The translations under genes were made by a program, and so were the position numbers. Below, piece after piece: positions 45,306 through 54,279 of a stretch of 64,000 nt of DNA (the first letter of the stretch is position 1; every line of letters begins with the position of its first letter). A model generated the notes under the pieces. It was not told the DNA's origin. It ran no database searches and worked only from the letters and a program-made list of their open reading frames with translations. Origin of the DNA: Halieaceae bacterium UBA6060 (GTDB taxonomy: Bacteria; Pseudomonadota; Gammaproteobacteria; Pseudomonadales; Halieaceae); assembly GCA_002428935.1 (NCBI GenBank), contig DIYG01000028.1, positions 1 to 64,000 on the forward strand. The letters run 5' to 3'.

Positions 45306-46395
45306 AGTTGAGTCTTTGTTCAGCTCTTCTCCATACCGAACTCATTCGCTCAACCTGGACATGCGTATTGTAGGTTGTCTCAATTTTTCTCTTACCGTGT
45401 TTCCCCATTACCGAACGAGACTCCGTACTCAAATCTATCAAGTAAATAAGATCACGCTCCCACTCCATCAGGTTATTTGGTAAAAACCCATCTTCCCCAA
45501 CATCTACAATACTCTTGTTAATTCCAACGGGGCTTGCGGCAACTGGAATGTTTAAAGCAAAATACTGCAAAATTTTGTAACCCGACTTCCCCCTTTCAAT
45601 TGGTGTGTCGGGAAGAGGCATTATCCCGATGTCTATATTTACCAATGCATCTGCTTCTGTTTCCTCTGACCAAGGGATGATAGAAACTTCTTTATCTTTC
45701 CAATATGCATTAGATGCGCCTATGAACTTCAGCTCAATATTTCGCCTCGACTTTAGTTTTTGTAGTGCTGGCCAAATCTCACTTAGATATTTTTCTGTGT
45801 TAGGTGTCCCGATCCAGCCTATGACCACACACTGGCCGGGCTTCGATTTTGCCGAGTCTAAAGCTTTATTGTAACGCTCAACCTCGATCGCTGTAGGAAT
45901 CAATTCAACGACACAGTTTTTTGAAGCAGCGGCTCTTGCAAATGCACAAACATAATCATTTCCGCAGGTAACCGCGGAAGCATGATTTATAATCGAGGCG
46001 ATCTTCCCACCCAAAATCAATCGAACGATAAGCCGTGGAGACTGATCATATATATGAAACCAAGCGTCGTCATAATCGACAACGTAACGCACACCTAAGA
46101 CTGAAAGAAGCCATTCAAATAAAGGAGGAACATAAGGGAACAGCTCTCTTTCTATCACCGCAAGGTCATATTTATGGACATCCAGAAGAGCTTTCGTTCT
46201 TCGCACGTAGTACATAAATAGTCGCAGAACGCTAATCTTTTTACCGCAGTACAGTTTTTCTAAGTAGTCATCTCCAAAAAAACTCTGAATTTTTACTTCA
46301 ATCCCAATCTCGCGCAGCAAGCCTATATATTGCCGATGACGGAGTCGCGAACTTGCGCCAATCTCGCCATATCGCGCGAAAAGGATAACCCTCAT
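45295..46395 (-). CDS. Glycosyltransferase, GT4-like
   Basis: This 366-residue GT-B protein has an N-terminal acceptor domain starting RVILFARYGEIGASSRLRHR. The donor domain has VIGWIGTPNTEKYLSEIWPAL and a late SGYKILQYFALNIPVAASPVG, the glycan-transferase E/K-rich donor loop. It follows the polymerase gene by 32 bases and overlaps the methyltransferase. The linkage cannot be predicted. Confidence 0.82.
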   Translation of the reverse strand: MRVILFARYGEIGASSRLRHRQYIGLLREIGIEVKIQSFFGDDYLEKLYCGKKISVLRLFMYYVRRTKALLDVHKYDLAVIERELFPYVPPLFEWLLSVLGVRYVVDYDDAWFHIYDQSPRLIVRLILGGKIASIINHASAVTCGNDYVCAFARAAASKNCVVELIPTAIEVERYNKALDSAKSKPGQCVVIGWIGTPNTEKYLSEIWPALQKLKSRRNIELKFIGASNAYWKDKEVSIIPWSEETEADALVNIDIGIMPLPDTPIERGKSGYKILQYFALNIPVAASPVGINKSIVDVGEDGFLPNNLMEWERDLIYLIDLSTESRSVMGKHGKRKIETTYNTHVQVERMSSVWRRAEQRLNYER

Positions 46396-46427
46396 GATTG
46401 ATCCATTTGTTCTAGTACTTCATTAAT

Positions 46428-47756
46428 CTAAACAGATTCATGCGTACCAAAGCTATCAGTAGTTCGACGAAACCGACAGCCAATCTTTTCAACCAATAGA
46501 ATGACACAGCCGATGAAGATCACAGGGACAAGATATCTCCCCAGAACTATATTCGACGCCCCCCCGGTAAATCTAAACCCGTACACTGTCAAAAATAGCA
46601 AGGCCAACACAGCAGGATACGGTAAATATCTTGAAAAGAATCGCTTAATAAGCTGCAATGAAAATTGAAGTACGATGGCGACAAATACAGGGGCCAAAAG
46701 AACTCCACAAACACCAAAAACTACGTAGATCTCACCTGCGAAAAAGCTGTTCTTTAGTCCTCTACCCTGTGTGTATCGTTCTGTAATTAGCATCACATCC
46801 CTTGAGAAACTGCTAACATCTTCAAACCAAAATGAAGCCAACGGGAGCCAAGACTTAGCATAGCCTAGATCGGGTATATATAACGCAAGCGACTGAAAGA
46901 ATCCCGCATACTGTGCGACGGCAATTCGAGCGAATAACTTCTCGATGTCAACTACAGAATTGAGTCGACCTGTGACCAAGTACATAAGCACAACTAAAGC
47001 AACCGGTATGCTTATCTTTAACAGTATGCTGCTGATCGCACGAACCCCACTTACGCCTTGGGAAGACCTTACTACATCTCTCGTCGCGATCAGCATTACG
47101 GCGGCAAGTGCTAGCGGTGCTTTAGCACCCCACCATACCTGACCAAACACAGCCACCATCAATGCAATCGCAACCCAAACATTGATTCGATAACCAAGGC
47201 CAAGGAGAATCCCTATGTAAATAAAGATGAAATTGCTCGACTCTCTTACAATGGGTATGGCATAGGTAAGACCTTCGTGGTGAGTGAGTGCAGCAGCCCT
47301 AGCCTTGCCTACATTGTCTGCAAAAATTGGAAAACCTCCATGCTGATAACAAAGTATGGCCGCCCCGCAGATCACCATCATGCTCGCTACTACAATAGGC
47401 AATACATAAGCCCTTTGTTCGCTATCTACCTCTAAGACTTCGGGCATAGATGGGTAATGCCGTTCTAACTTCAAGAAGGTAAAACAGAAAGCAGAGACAG
47501 AATACATAACCACAATTGCGCCATACACCAAGATGTCATTGTTCACGCCGTTAAGAAAATAAAAGTCGCTAACGCCAAAAACCAAAGTAACCAACATGGC
47601 GCTTGTAAACATAATTCCTAGTTCGGCGACAAATGAAATAACAAATGGCCCGGGTATAAGCACTCCTCGTGAGTAGCGGCCGTGACTGAGAAATACGCGA
47701 CAAACAACCGCGATGTAAAAAACAGCAAACAGACCAAACGCTTGAAAGCTACTCAT
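46428..47756 (-). CDS. Wzy-like O-antigen/polysaccharide polymerase
   Basis: This 442-residue protein has about 11-12 hydrophobic helices and one large loop (about residues 265-340). That topology is typical of Wzy polymerases, which join repeat units in the periplasm. Wzy proteins diverge so far that sequence motifs are weak; position in the operon with wzx supports the call. It overlaps its neighbour by 4 bases. Confidence 0.7.
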   Translation of the reverse strand: MSSFQAFGLFAVFYIAVVCRVFLSHGRYSRGVLIPGPFVISFVAELGIMFTSAMLVTLVFGVSDFYFLNGVNNDILVYGAIVVMYSVSAFCFTFLKLERHYPSMPEVLEVDSEQRAYVLPIVVASMMVICGAAILCYQHGGFPIFADNVGKARAAALTHHEGLTYAIPIVRESSNFIFIYIGILLGLGYRINVWVAIALMVAVFGQVWWGAKAPLALAAVMLIATRDVVRSSQGVSGVRAISSILLKISIPVALVVLMYLVTGRLNSVVDIEKLFARIAVAQYAGFFQSLALYIPDLGYAKSWLPLASFWFEDVSSFSRDVMLITERYTQGRGLKNSFFAGEIYVVFGVCGVLLAPVFVAIVLQFSLQLIKRFFSRYLPYPAVLALLFLTVYGFRFTGGASNIVLGRYLVPVIFIGCVILLVEKIGCRFRRTTDSFGTHESV

Positions 47757-48856
47757 GTTCGCCGCAAACGTCCCAGGTAACTACTGGCACTAAAAAAGCC
47801 TTTAGCATACATGCTAATAGCAAAGGCCGAGCAACGTTGAGGTAAGTTCGAGCGCCAATGTATCAACGAAACAATGTCTATATTGGTTTCATCGCTTTCA
47901 ACCACGTGTGTGAATGGTAAATCTAGTTTGAAGTCAGACTCCAATTTAGTGACTAAGACTGGAAGTCCAGCGGCACAATATTCTTTCGCTTTAAGTGGAG
48001 AGGCGCTACGAAGACCTATCCGATGGAGCCCCAAGGACGAGCAACCGATATGAGCGACACAATAGAAACTTTCTAACTCCGTGGACGGAACATTTCCATG
48101 GAAGCAGACATGCTTGTCAAGTCCGCATTCGAAGACGATCTTTTCAAGATTGGCCCTTTCGTCCCCGTCACCGACTATGTCCACAACAACATTGATTCCC
48201 AGACTTGCAAGTAGTTCGCGCTGTTCAGCCAAACCATGTAACAGGCGATCAAAACCGTGCCACGGAGCTAACGTACCAATGCACAGAATACGCATACTTG
48301 CTCCTACCTCCAGCAATGATTCAGAAGGCGATACTCTTTCAGTATCAACCCAATTTGACTCTACAAAACTTTTTTTACTAAAAACCTTATCTATCCACCC
48401 ACCAGGCAGTCCGAAATTGACCACGGATTCGTAGAAAAGGGTGATAAATGGGAAACTAGTCCTAGTCGCCAAGATCTTCATCACCTTGATGAACCAATGT
48501 CTTGGACTATCCGAAATCTCCTTTAGCAAAACCGTTGGTGGTGTTGGCACCTCCAATATAGTTCGAACGCTTCTAATCCTGAGAAACATGACTACTGGTA
48601 CAAAAATCCAGTCGAGCTCTTGAAGGGAACGCACATACAGATAGCCTCCTCGACGAAGACTGGTAACGGCTTCATAAATACGGCCTGGGCGTAACATCAG
48701 GCCTCTACTGATATGTATGAGCTTGACTTGAAAACCCGCTGCTTCTGCCGCTCGCGCCAATGCGGTATATTTGGCATGTACGCCTTGACTTATATTGTGG
48801 CCTTTCCGAACAATCAGAAAGACTTTGGGCTGGGTTGTCAAAGTATTTAAAGTCAC
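47753..48856 (-). CDS. Glycosyltransferase, GT4 family
   Basis: This 367-residue GT-B protein has an N-terminal KVFLIVRKGHNISQGVHAKY and the donor-domain motifs ILCIGTLAPWHGFDRLLHGL and SASPLKAKEYCAAGLPVLV, with the conserved lysine and glutamate. It overlaps wbpI and the polymerase gene by 4 bases each, making a tightly coupled trio. The acceptor is unknown. Confidence 0.84.
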   Translation of the reverse strand: MTLNTLTTQPKVFLIVRKGHNISQGVHAKYTALARAAEAAGFQVKLIHISRGLMLRPGRIYEAVTSLRRGGYLYVRSLQELDWIFVPVVMFLRIRSVRTILEVPTPPTVLLKEISDSPRHWFIKVMKILATRTSFPFITLFYESVVNFGLPGGWIDKVFSKKSFVESNWVDTERVSPSESLLEVGASMRILCIGTLAPWHGFDRLLHGLAEQRELLASLGINVVVDIVGDGDERANLEKIVFECGLDKHVCFHGNVPSTELESFYCVAHIGCSSLGLHRIGLRSASPLKAKEYCAAGLPVLVTKLESDFKLDLPFTHVVESDETNIDIVSLIHWRSNLPQRCSAFAISMYAKGFFSASSYLGRLRRT

Positions 48857-49935
48857 GATTTATTCTGATTTAGGCCGCATAGTATTTTTGCAATTCGCTG
48901 GGCAGCTTGGCCACCACCATAAGGGTCAACATGAGTAAATACTGTGCTCTCCAATATCTTTTGTAGCTCATCACTCATACGCAGATCTATTTTGTCTACG
49001 TCAAATAGTCTGTTTACCCCAATATCAACAAGCTCAACCCATTCGGTCTCCTGGCGTATTGTCATGCAAGGCTTCCGAAAGAAAAAAGCTTCTTTTTGCA
49101 ATCCACCGCTATCGGTCAAAACAGCCCTCGTTGACTTTAGCAACCAAAGCATCTCCAAATAACCTATTGGGTCAATCGCATTTACTTGTAAGTCTAATGA
49201 AGCCGAACTAATAGCGTTCTTTGTTCTTGGATGTAAAGGGATTATTACTTCAGCAATAGAGCTGTGTATATCGTTAAGACCATCGACTATACGAGCTAAG
49301 CGATTTGGATCATCTGTATTCTCAGCGCGGTGTATTGTCGCCAGCACATAGTCTGACGGTACTTTCAACCCTTCCACAGGCCTTGCATGCTGGGAAAACA
49401 GAAGAGATGCATCTTGCATTACATCTCCAACTTTGATGATTCGCGTTCTCTCATTTTCAAGCCCCTCAGCTCGCAGATTGGCGATCGCAGAGTCTGTCGG
49501 GCAAAACAGCACATCACTAATGTGGTCTGTTACAACGCGATTAACCTCTTCAGGCATTGCGCGATTGAAACTACGGAGTCCGGCTTCAATATGCACCACT
49601 GAGATACCGAGTTTCGCCGCAGCCAAAGCACCTGCCAACGTCGAATTTGTATCACCATAGACCAGTACTTGCTCCGGCTGCTCCAAAAGGAAAATCTCTT
49701 CTAGCCTTTGCAACATCTGACCGGTCATCTCCCCGTGTGACATACGGTTTATGTCTAGTAAATACTTTGGTTCAGGAACTTTTAACTCACTAAAGAATAC
49801 GTTCGACATTGATGCGTCGAAATGTTGGCCCGTATGTATGATTGATTCAGCAATGGAGTAATCACTAAGCGCTCGCGACACGGCGGCAGCCTTTACAAAC
49901 TGTGGCCTCGCACCGATGACTGTAAGCACACTCAT
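48853..49935 (-). CDS. wbpI: UDP-2,3-diacetamido-2,3-dideoxyglucuronate 2-epimerase (WbpI-like)
   Basis: WbpI epimerises the UDP-GlcNAc3NAcA sugar to UDP-ManNAc3NAcA. The 360-residue protein follows P. aeruginosa WbpI closely throughout as I recall it: VIGARPQFVKAAAVSRAL, IHTGQHFDASMS, VYGDTNSTLAGALAA, HIEAGLRSFNRAMPEE and LTDSGGLQKEAFFF. WecB-type epimerases share most of these motifs, so the specific substrate rests on resemblance plus the wbpB, wbpD and wbpE genes in the same cluster. A GAGGGG ribosome site precedes the ATG. Confidence 0.85.
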   Translation of the reverse strand: MSVLTVIGARPQFVKAAAVSRALSDYSIAESIIHTGQHFDASMSNVFFSELKVPEPKYLLDINRMSHGEMTGQMLQRLEEIFLLEQPEQVLVYGDTNSTLAGALAAAKLGISVVHIEAGLRSFNRAMPEEVNRVVTDHISDVLFCPTDSAIANLRAEGLENERTRIIKVGDVMQDASLLFSQHARPVEGLKVPSDYVLATIHRAENTDDPNRLARIVDGLNDIHSSIAEVIIPLHPRTKNAISSASLDLQVNAIDPIGYLEMLWLLKSTRAVLTDSGGLQKEAFFFRKPCMTIRQETEWVELVDIGVNRLFDVDKIDLRMSDELQKILESTVFTHVDPYGGGQAAQRIAKILCGLNQNKS

Positions 49936-50046
49936 AAATACCCCTCAAAAATATTTTTTTTGGTCACATGCTGGAGCGTTTTCGAAAGAAACACTCGCAC
50001 TTGAAGAATCACCACTGCTCTAAGAAGACACAAACCAAAGCTAGTT

Positions 50047-50074
50047 CAGAAACCGGTGGCTTCCCCAGTTTCTG
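50047..50074. repeat. Inverted repeat upstream of wbpI
   Basis: CAGAAACCGG (50047-50056) and CCAGTTTCTG (50065-50074) pair at 9 of 10 positions around an 8-base loop in the 234-base gap between the deacetylase stop and wbpI. It may be a regulatory hairpin or processing site within the operon. No T-run follows in the direction of transcription. Nothing else in the gap was recognised. Confidence 0.4.
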
Positions 50075-50169
50075 GTTGTATTGCTGCTCAGGAACTTAAA
50101 ACCCATACGATGACCAACTTAGTCTAAAAGGCCCGGTCACATATAGCCCTACGGCGACGAACGTGGGGC

Positions 50170-51555
50170 CTATCGAAGACAGTTCGTGTACACATCTTTC
50201 CTCCAGCCCATAAAAGAGGTGTTATGCCAAAGCACATCGAAACAACCGTTGACTCTTTTGCAAGCCTGCTTCAAGTCATCAAACACCGCCATCGCCGAGT
50301 TTGGATCATCATTGCCCATATACTTCGGCTGCATGACACTAGACTCCATTGCAATCAAAGGATAAATACGTAGCTCAAGAGCCTGCTGCAATACTGGATC
50401 AAAACCTTGGTAAGGATGGCAAGTACCACACCTAAAGCCCGCTTGGTCCGCATAACCTAGTGTAGAGTCGTAGCTCAAGCCGATCGCGTTACAGGCCAGC
50501 AATGTAGCTGGATGTTGCCACCGCAAGTAGTGCATCCGCCCACCCAGAATAGGTTGTTCTATGCCCAGAGTTGAACAGACATCTTTTAAACGACCGTATT
50601 CACTCTGCAAGACATCGCACCGTAAAGATGCATCGTAGCTAGGATGTAGACCAATCAAATGCCCGCGCAGATGTATTCGCTTGATGAGGTGCAAGATCGC
50701 AGGGTGCCCGATATCATAATCACCATCGTATTTACTATTGGTACGCCCACAAAGAAAATAGAAAGTACTCCTTAAACCGCGTTTTTCAGAATTATCCATG
50801 ATCCAATCAAAGGTATTGACTGGATCAAGACGATGTATTCGTTTTGAGCTGGCCGCTCTAATCCATGGAGCCAACAACGCAGAGCGCGCATTTCCACCAA
50901 GAAGGTCTCGCGCGACTCTCCCTAAAAATGTGCGTGCGTTTGCAAACGCGTAACGCGACGGCATATCAACATCATGCGAAAGTCGAATTGTGAATACGTG
51001 GCTCTTTATGGGCAGTGCTGGCCATACACGCTTCATAATTTTGGCGAGCACTAACAACCACTCATCTACTATAGGTCTGTCGAGATATGCGTTCCTAAAT
51101 GCGTGAGACGCTTTGGCAGGAAATCGCTGATGGCAATCTAAATCAATCCGGCCAACTTCTTCGATGCGGGCAAGCATCCAATAGACAAGACCGAGAATGT
51201 CGTACTTTACATAACAGACACGCCCCGTTATCTCTATTAGCTGCCCCGGTAATTCCGAAAGCCCCGGTGCGGGTAGCGGCTCAGAAATACATGCCGGCCA
51301 AATGTTTCTTTCGGAACTCCAGGAGGTACAGGGAATAGTGCTAACAGGCTGTGCAAAGATCTCTCGCATTGAATCGAAGACAACGAGTCCTTCCAGCCCC
51401 GCGCACCGCAGTTCCAAACGCCCATTAGTTAGCCGTAACTTCCAGCCACCACCAAATCGCTCGGACAATAGTGCTTCCAACCATCGCAACGCAGCCTCAT
51501 TGTAGGGGTAGGACTCTCGCACTGTCTTCAGACTCAACGAATAGCTAAAGATCAC
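50170..51555 (-). CDS. DUF7033-type polysaccharide deacetylase family protein
   Basis: This 461-residue protein has a variable N-terminal region (residues 1-190), then a polysaccharide-deacetylase-like barrel. The metal motif appears as RLSHDVDMP, and the His pair as GHLIGLHPSYDA, with FDVLWHNTSF near the end. The family N-deacetylates glycans in exopolysaccharide clusters. No signal peptide is visible, so a cytoplasmic or lipid-linked substrate is possible. The start is GTG at 51555; the ribosome site is close but weak. Confidence 0.72.
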   Translation of the reverse strand: MIFSYSLSLKTVRESYPYNEAALRWLEALLSERFGGGWKLRLTNGRLELRCAGLEGLVVFDSMREIFAQPVSTIPCTSWSSERNIWPACISEPLPAPGLSELPGQLIEITGRVCYVKYDILGLVYWMLARIEEVGRIDLDCHQRFPAKASHAFRNAYLDRPIVDEWLLVLAKIMKRVWPALPIKSHVFTIRLSHDVDMPSRYAFANARTFLGRVARDLLGGNARSALLAPWIRAASSKRIHRLDPVNTFDWIMDNSEKRGLRSTFYFLCGRTNSKYDGDYDIGHPAILHLIKRIHLRGHLIGLHPSYDASLRCDVLQSEYGRLKDVCSTLGIEQPILGGRMHYLRWQHPATLLACNAIGLSYDSTLGYADQAGFRCGTCHPYQGFDPVLQQALELRIYPLIAMESSVMQPKYMGNDDPNSAMAVFDDLKQACKRVNGCFDVLWHNTSFMGWRKDVYTNCLR

Positions 51556-51659
51556 CTACCTTCAGCTTGTTAGCAAACGAACCCACGAAATTACCTATGA
51601 AAACGCTGCTTCAATAAACAGCTAGGAAGTGGGATATAACTATATATTCGGACTATCAA

Positions 51660-53294
51660 TTAAGCTTCGGTACAAGTCTCGTGAAATCTCAACAGTGCAT
51701 TATGCTGCTCTGGAAGAACGCTAATAAAAGAGCGTGCGCGCCTCACTACATGCAGAGCTGACTCTGGAGCCAGCTCTTCATACTTAACTAGATAAGCTGC
51801 TACAAACAATGGTGCCCTACTAACGCCTTCTCTGCAGTGTACATAAATGCACCCTTCACTGTTCAAAACGCGATCTATGAAATCGGCACCATCCGACAAC
51901 TGCTTAAGCGTCGGGGCTGTAAACTCTTTCACCGGTTGGTAGCCAACCCATTCAAAATACTTCTCGCATCGAGTCATACGGTTTTCATGCTGTAGGTTGA
52001 GTATTGCCGTTACACCCCACCTTCGCAAAAACTGAATACCTAGAAGGCCAGGTCGCATTCCAAAGTAAATGCTATCGGACAATTTCGAATATGACTTAGC
52101 CGGTATGCCCGATAACTCCGTAACTCCACGGACCACTGCAACCTTAATGCCCAGTTTTCGTGCTCGGCTGACATGCGTATCCATTCTGGATAATCGAAGA
52201 GCATACCGGAGTACACCAAAAACAAGGACCTGTATCGTTGGCAGGGGATCCGCAAACGAAAGATTAGATTTCACTCGCAAGTCGATAGAATCCTTCATCA
52301 AGTTCAGCGCATGCTTAGGAACCATTAGCGCATGCTTGATGTCACCATCCAAAGGCCAATGATACTTTAAGCCAACTCTATATTGCGCGGGCTCCGAAAC
52401 TGATCGGCCTTCACTCTGAGCAATAAGCAACGCGGCGAAGTTAACACCAGAGGCTACCGCAAGATCATGAGACCCCCAAAACTTTGGGTTGACTTCCATC
52501 AAGAAAAGCTTGTTGGTATTAAACTCTCTCTTAAACTCGACCATCGCTACGCCATGCCATCGTAAGCCGTCGAGAATACGTTTCCCATTCTGGTAAACAT
52601 CTGGGTCATCAATGCTTACTGCACAGGTACTAGCACCCCCGCTAGGAGGCATTTCCCTAACACGACGATGCATGAAAAAATGCTTCAAGACTCCATGTTC
52701 GTAGAGCGCGAAAAAGCCAATACCAACACCCTCTATTCGACGTTGTATGATTACATCTCCAATCTTCGAATGAAGAGATATCGCGGCGGCCAGCTCTTCG
52801 GGATTATTAACGTAGCTGGGGGAAAGCTTACAAACCTCACTGTTTCCTTTCACAACGGCAGGAAAACAGACGCTTTCATCTGGTACATTTCCGCGCACTG
52901 GCCCCCAGGTTTCTGGGCAGAACACGCCAACTCGTTTTGCCAAGATCATTGTAGCGTTCTTGTCGAGGCAAGCTTTTAGGGTATTGTGCTCGGGAAGCTC
53001 AACCGTCACGTGCGACAGTACTCGGTCTAGATTTTTTGAAACAAGCTCTACCGACTTACCGCCAATTGGAATCAAAAAGTCATAGTGGTTCTCCGTTAGA
53101 AACGATAGAAATTCCTCAAAGTGGTGCTCTGAAAAGCGGGTTTGCGGATAAGCCACTTTACCAAGGTGCTTCGAAAAGGCGCATACTGATCTTTTCTGGC
53201 CGATACAGTCGACCGTATGGCCTAGCTTCGCCAACGACCGCACTATGCCTAAAGTGTTTTTGTAGCCACCATCTGTCACGAGCACTTTAGCCAT
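51660..53294 (-). CDS. ATP-grasp enzyme fused to a PTPMT1-like dual-specificity phosphatase
   Basis: This 544-residue protein joins two domains. Residues 1 to about 300 form a PylC/CarB-like ATP-grasp ligase, from VLVTDGGYKNTLGIVRSLAK to the metal site FLMEVNPKFWGSHDLA. After a linker, about 395-540 is a Cys-based phosphatase. The loop HCREGVSR (486-493) supplies Cys487 and Arg493. It is preceded by EFTAPTLKQLSDGADFI, where family members usually have Asp, here Glu. It ends RRARSFISVLPEQ, also typical. I chose the ATG at 53294, overlapping the methyltransferase by 8 bases. Substrates are unknown. Confidence 0.78.
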   Translation of the reverse strand: MAKVLVTDGGYKNTLGIVRSLAKLGHTVDCIGQKRSVCAFSKHLGKVAYPQTRFSEHHFEEFLSFLTENHYDFLIPIGGKSVELVSKNLDRVLSHVTVELPEHNTLKACLDKNATMILAKRVGVFCPETWGPVRGNVPDESVCFPAVVKGNSEVCKLSPSYVNNPEELAAAISLHSKIGDVIIQRRIEGVGIGFFALYEHGVLKHFFMHRRVREMPPSGGASTCAVSIDDPDVYQNGKRILDGLRWHGVAMVEFKREFNTNKLFLMEVNPKFWGSHDLAVASGVNFAALLIAQSEGRSVSEPAQYRVGLKYHWPLDGDIKHALMVPKHALNLMKDSIDLRVKSNLSFADPLPTIQVLVFGVLRYALRLSRMDTHVSRARKLGIKVAVVRGVTELSGIPAKSYSKLSDSIYFGMRPGLLGIQFLRRWGVTAILNLQHENRMTRCEKYFEWVGYQPVKEFTAPTLKQLSDGADFIDRVLNSEGCIYVHCREGVSRAPLFVAAYLVKYEELAPESALHVVRRARSFISVLPEQHNALLRFHETCTEA

Positions 53295-54279
53295 CGGCAG
53301 GCACTCTAGACTGGACGTCTCTTGCTGAGCTAGATTTTGCAAGCACCCGTAACACAGGCATGCTAGAACGGGTGCGATAACCAAACTTCGAGGCCAACTC
53401 TAATATGGATACTTTAAGCATTGTCCAAAAGCAATTGGCTGTTAAAAGAAAGAAACAGATAACACCTCGCTTCGGGCTAAACTCATCTGCAACAAGAAAA
53501 TCCATTTGATTACGAATGAAATTCTGGAGTTCCAACACCATCACACGTTTAGAGTAGTACTTTCGGTCACCAACGTGATCTAGTTTTACGACCTCGTAGC
53601 CTGAGCGATGTAAAAAGCGTTGCATGCCTTGATTTGTGAATGAAATAAAGTGCTGCCCCATAGAACTACTTGGGGAAACATCTAATTTCATAACTTGCCC
53701 CTCACATGCTCCATCTGGAACCTCCAAGAACAGAAACGTTTCCCCCAAGTCTGCGATTCTTTTCAGCACACCTTCGGGGTCATTTAAGTGCTCTAAAACA
53801 TGCGACATCGAATGGATAGACATCTCGGAGTGAAGAGCCGAAACGTTCTGAATATCGACAAAGCCAGACTGTAAGTTGATGTGCAAGTTGTCGCGACCCC
53901 ATTGCACTGATGAGCCGTCGGGCTCGTAGCCTAAGGCGCTACCAAACTCACCCGCGACAGCTTGCAAAAGCCAGCCTCGCCCTGCTCCAAACTCCGTGTA
54001 GCTCAGCTTCTTGGAATCGACTCCTTCTTCTAATAATGCACTCAGAATCCATTTTGCCTGTGAGGAAGCGAGCTCCTGTTCAATCTTCTCTGAATGCCTA
54101 ACACACCTCGTAGAGTAATAGGCTTGCAACTCTGACTCTGATGGCAGCGGATCTCTAAAGAAAGAATTACAATTTCCGCACTTCCAAGTGCGAGAATCAA
54201 TGATTCCAAGCAAAACAAAACTCGCAACATGACTCACATTGCAGTCACCACAAACCTTACATACTGGAGCATTTTTCAT
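53287..54279 (-). CDS. SAM-dependent methyltransferase with N-terminal zinc-ribbon-like cysteines
   Basis: This 330-residue protein starts with four paired cysteines (CKVCGDC, then WKCGNC) resembling the zinc-binding region of sugar C-methyltransferases. The methyltransferase domain follows: YTEFGAGRGWLLQAVAGEFG, then SMSHVLEHLNDPEGVLKRI. The C-terminal part is helical. It begins at the last base of the wzx stop codon (TAATG overlap). Methylation of a deoxysugar or amino sugar is a reasonable inference. Confidence 0.78.
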   Translation of the reverse strand: MKNAPVCKVCGDCNVSHVASFVLLGIIDSRTWKCGNCNSFFRDPLPSESELQAYYSTRCVRHSEKIEQELASSQAKWILSALLEEGVDSKKLSYTEFGAGRGWLLQAVAGEFGSALGYEPDGSSVQWGRDNLHINLQSGFVDIQNVSALHSEMSIHSMSHVLEHLNDPEGVLKRIADLGETFLFLEVPDGACEGQVMKLDVSPSSSMGQHFISFTNQGMQRFLHRSGYEVVKLDHVGDRKYYSKRVMVLELQNFIRNQMDFLVADEFSPKRGVICFFLLTANCFWTMLKVSILELASKFGYRTRSSMPVLRVLAKSSSARDVQSRVPADG

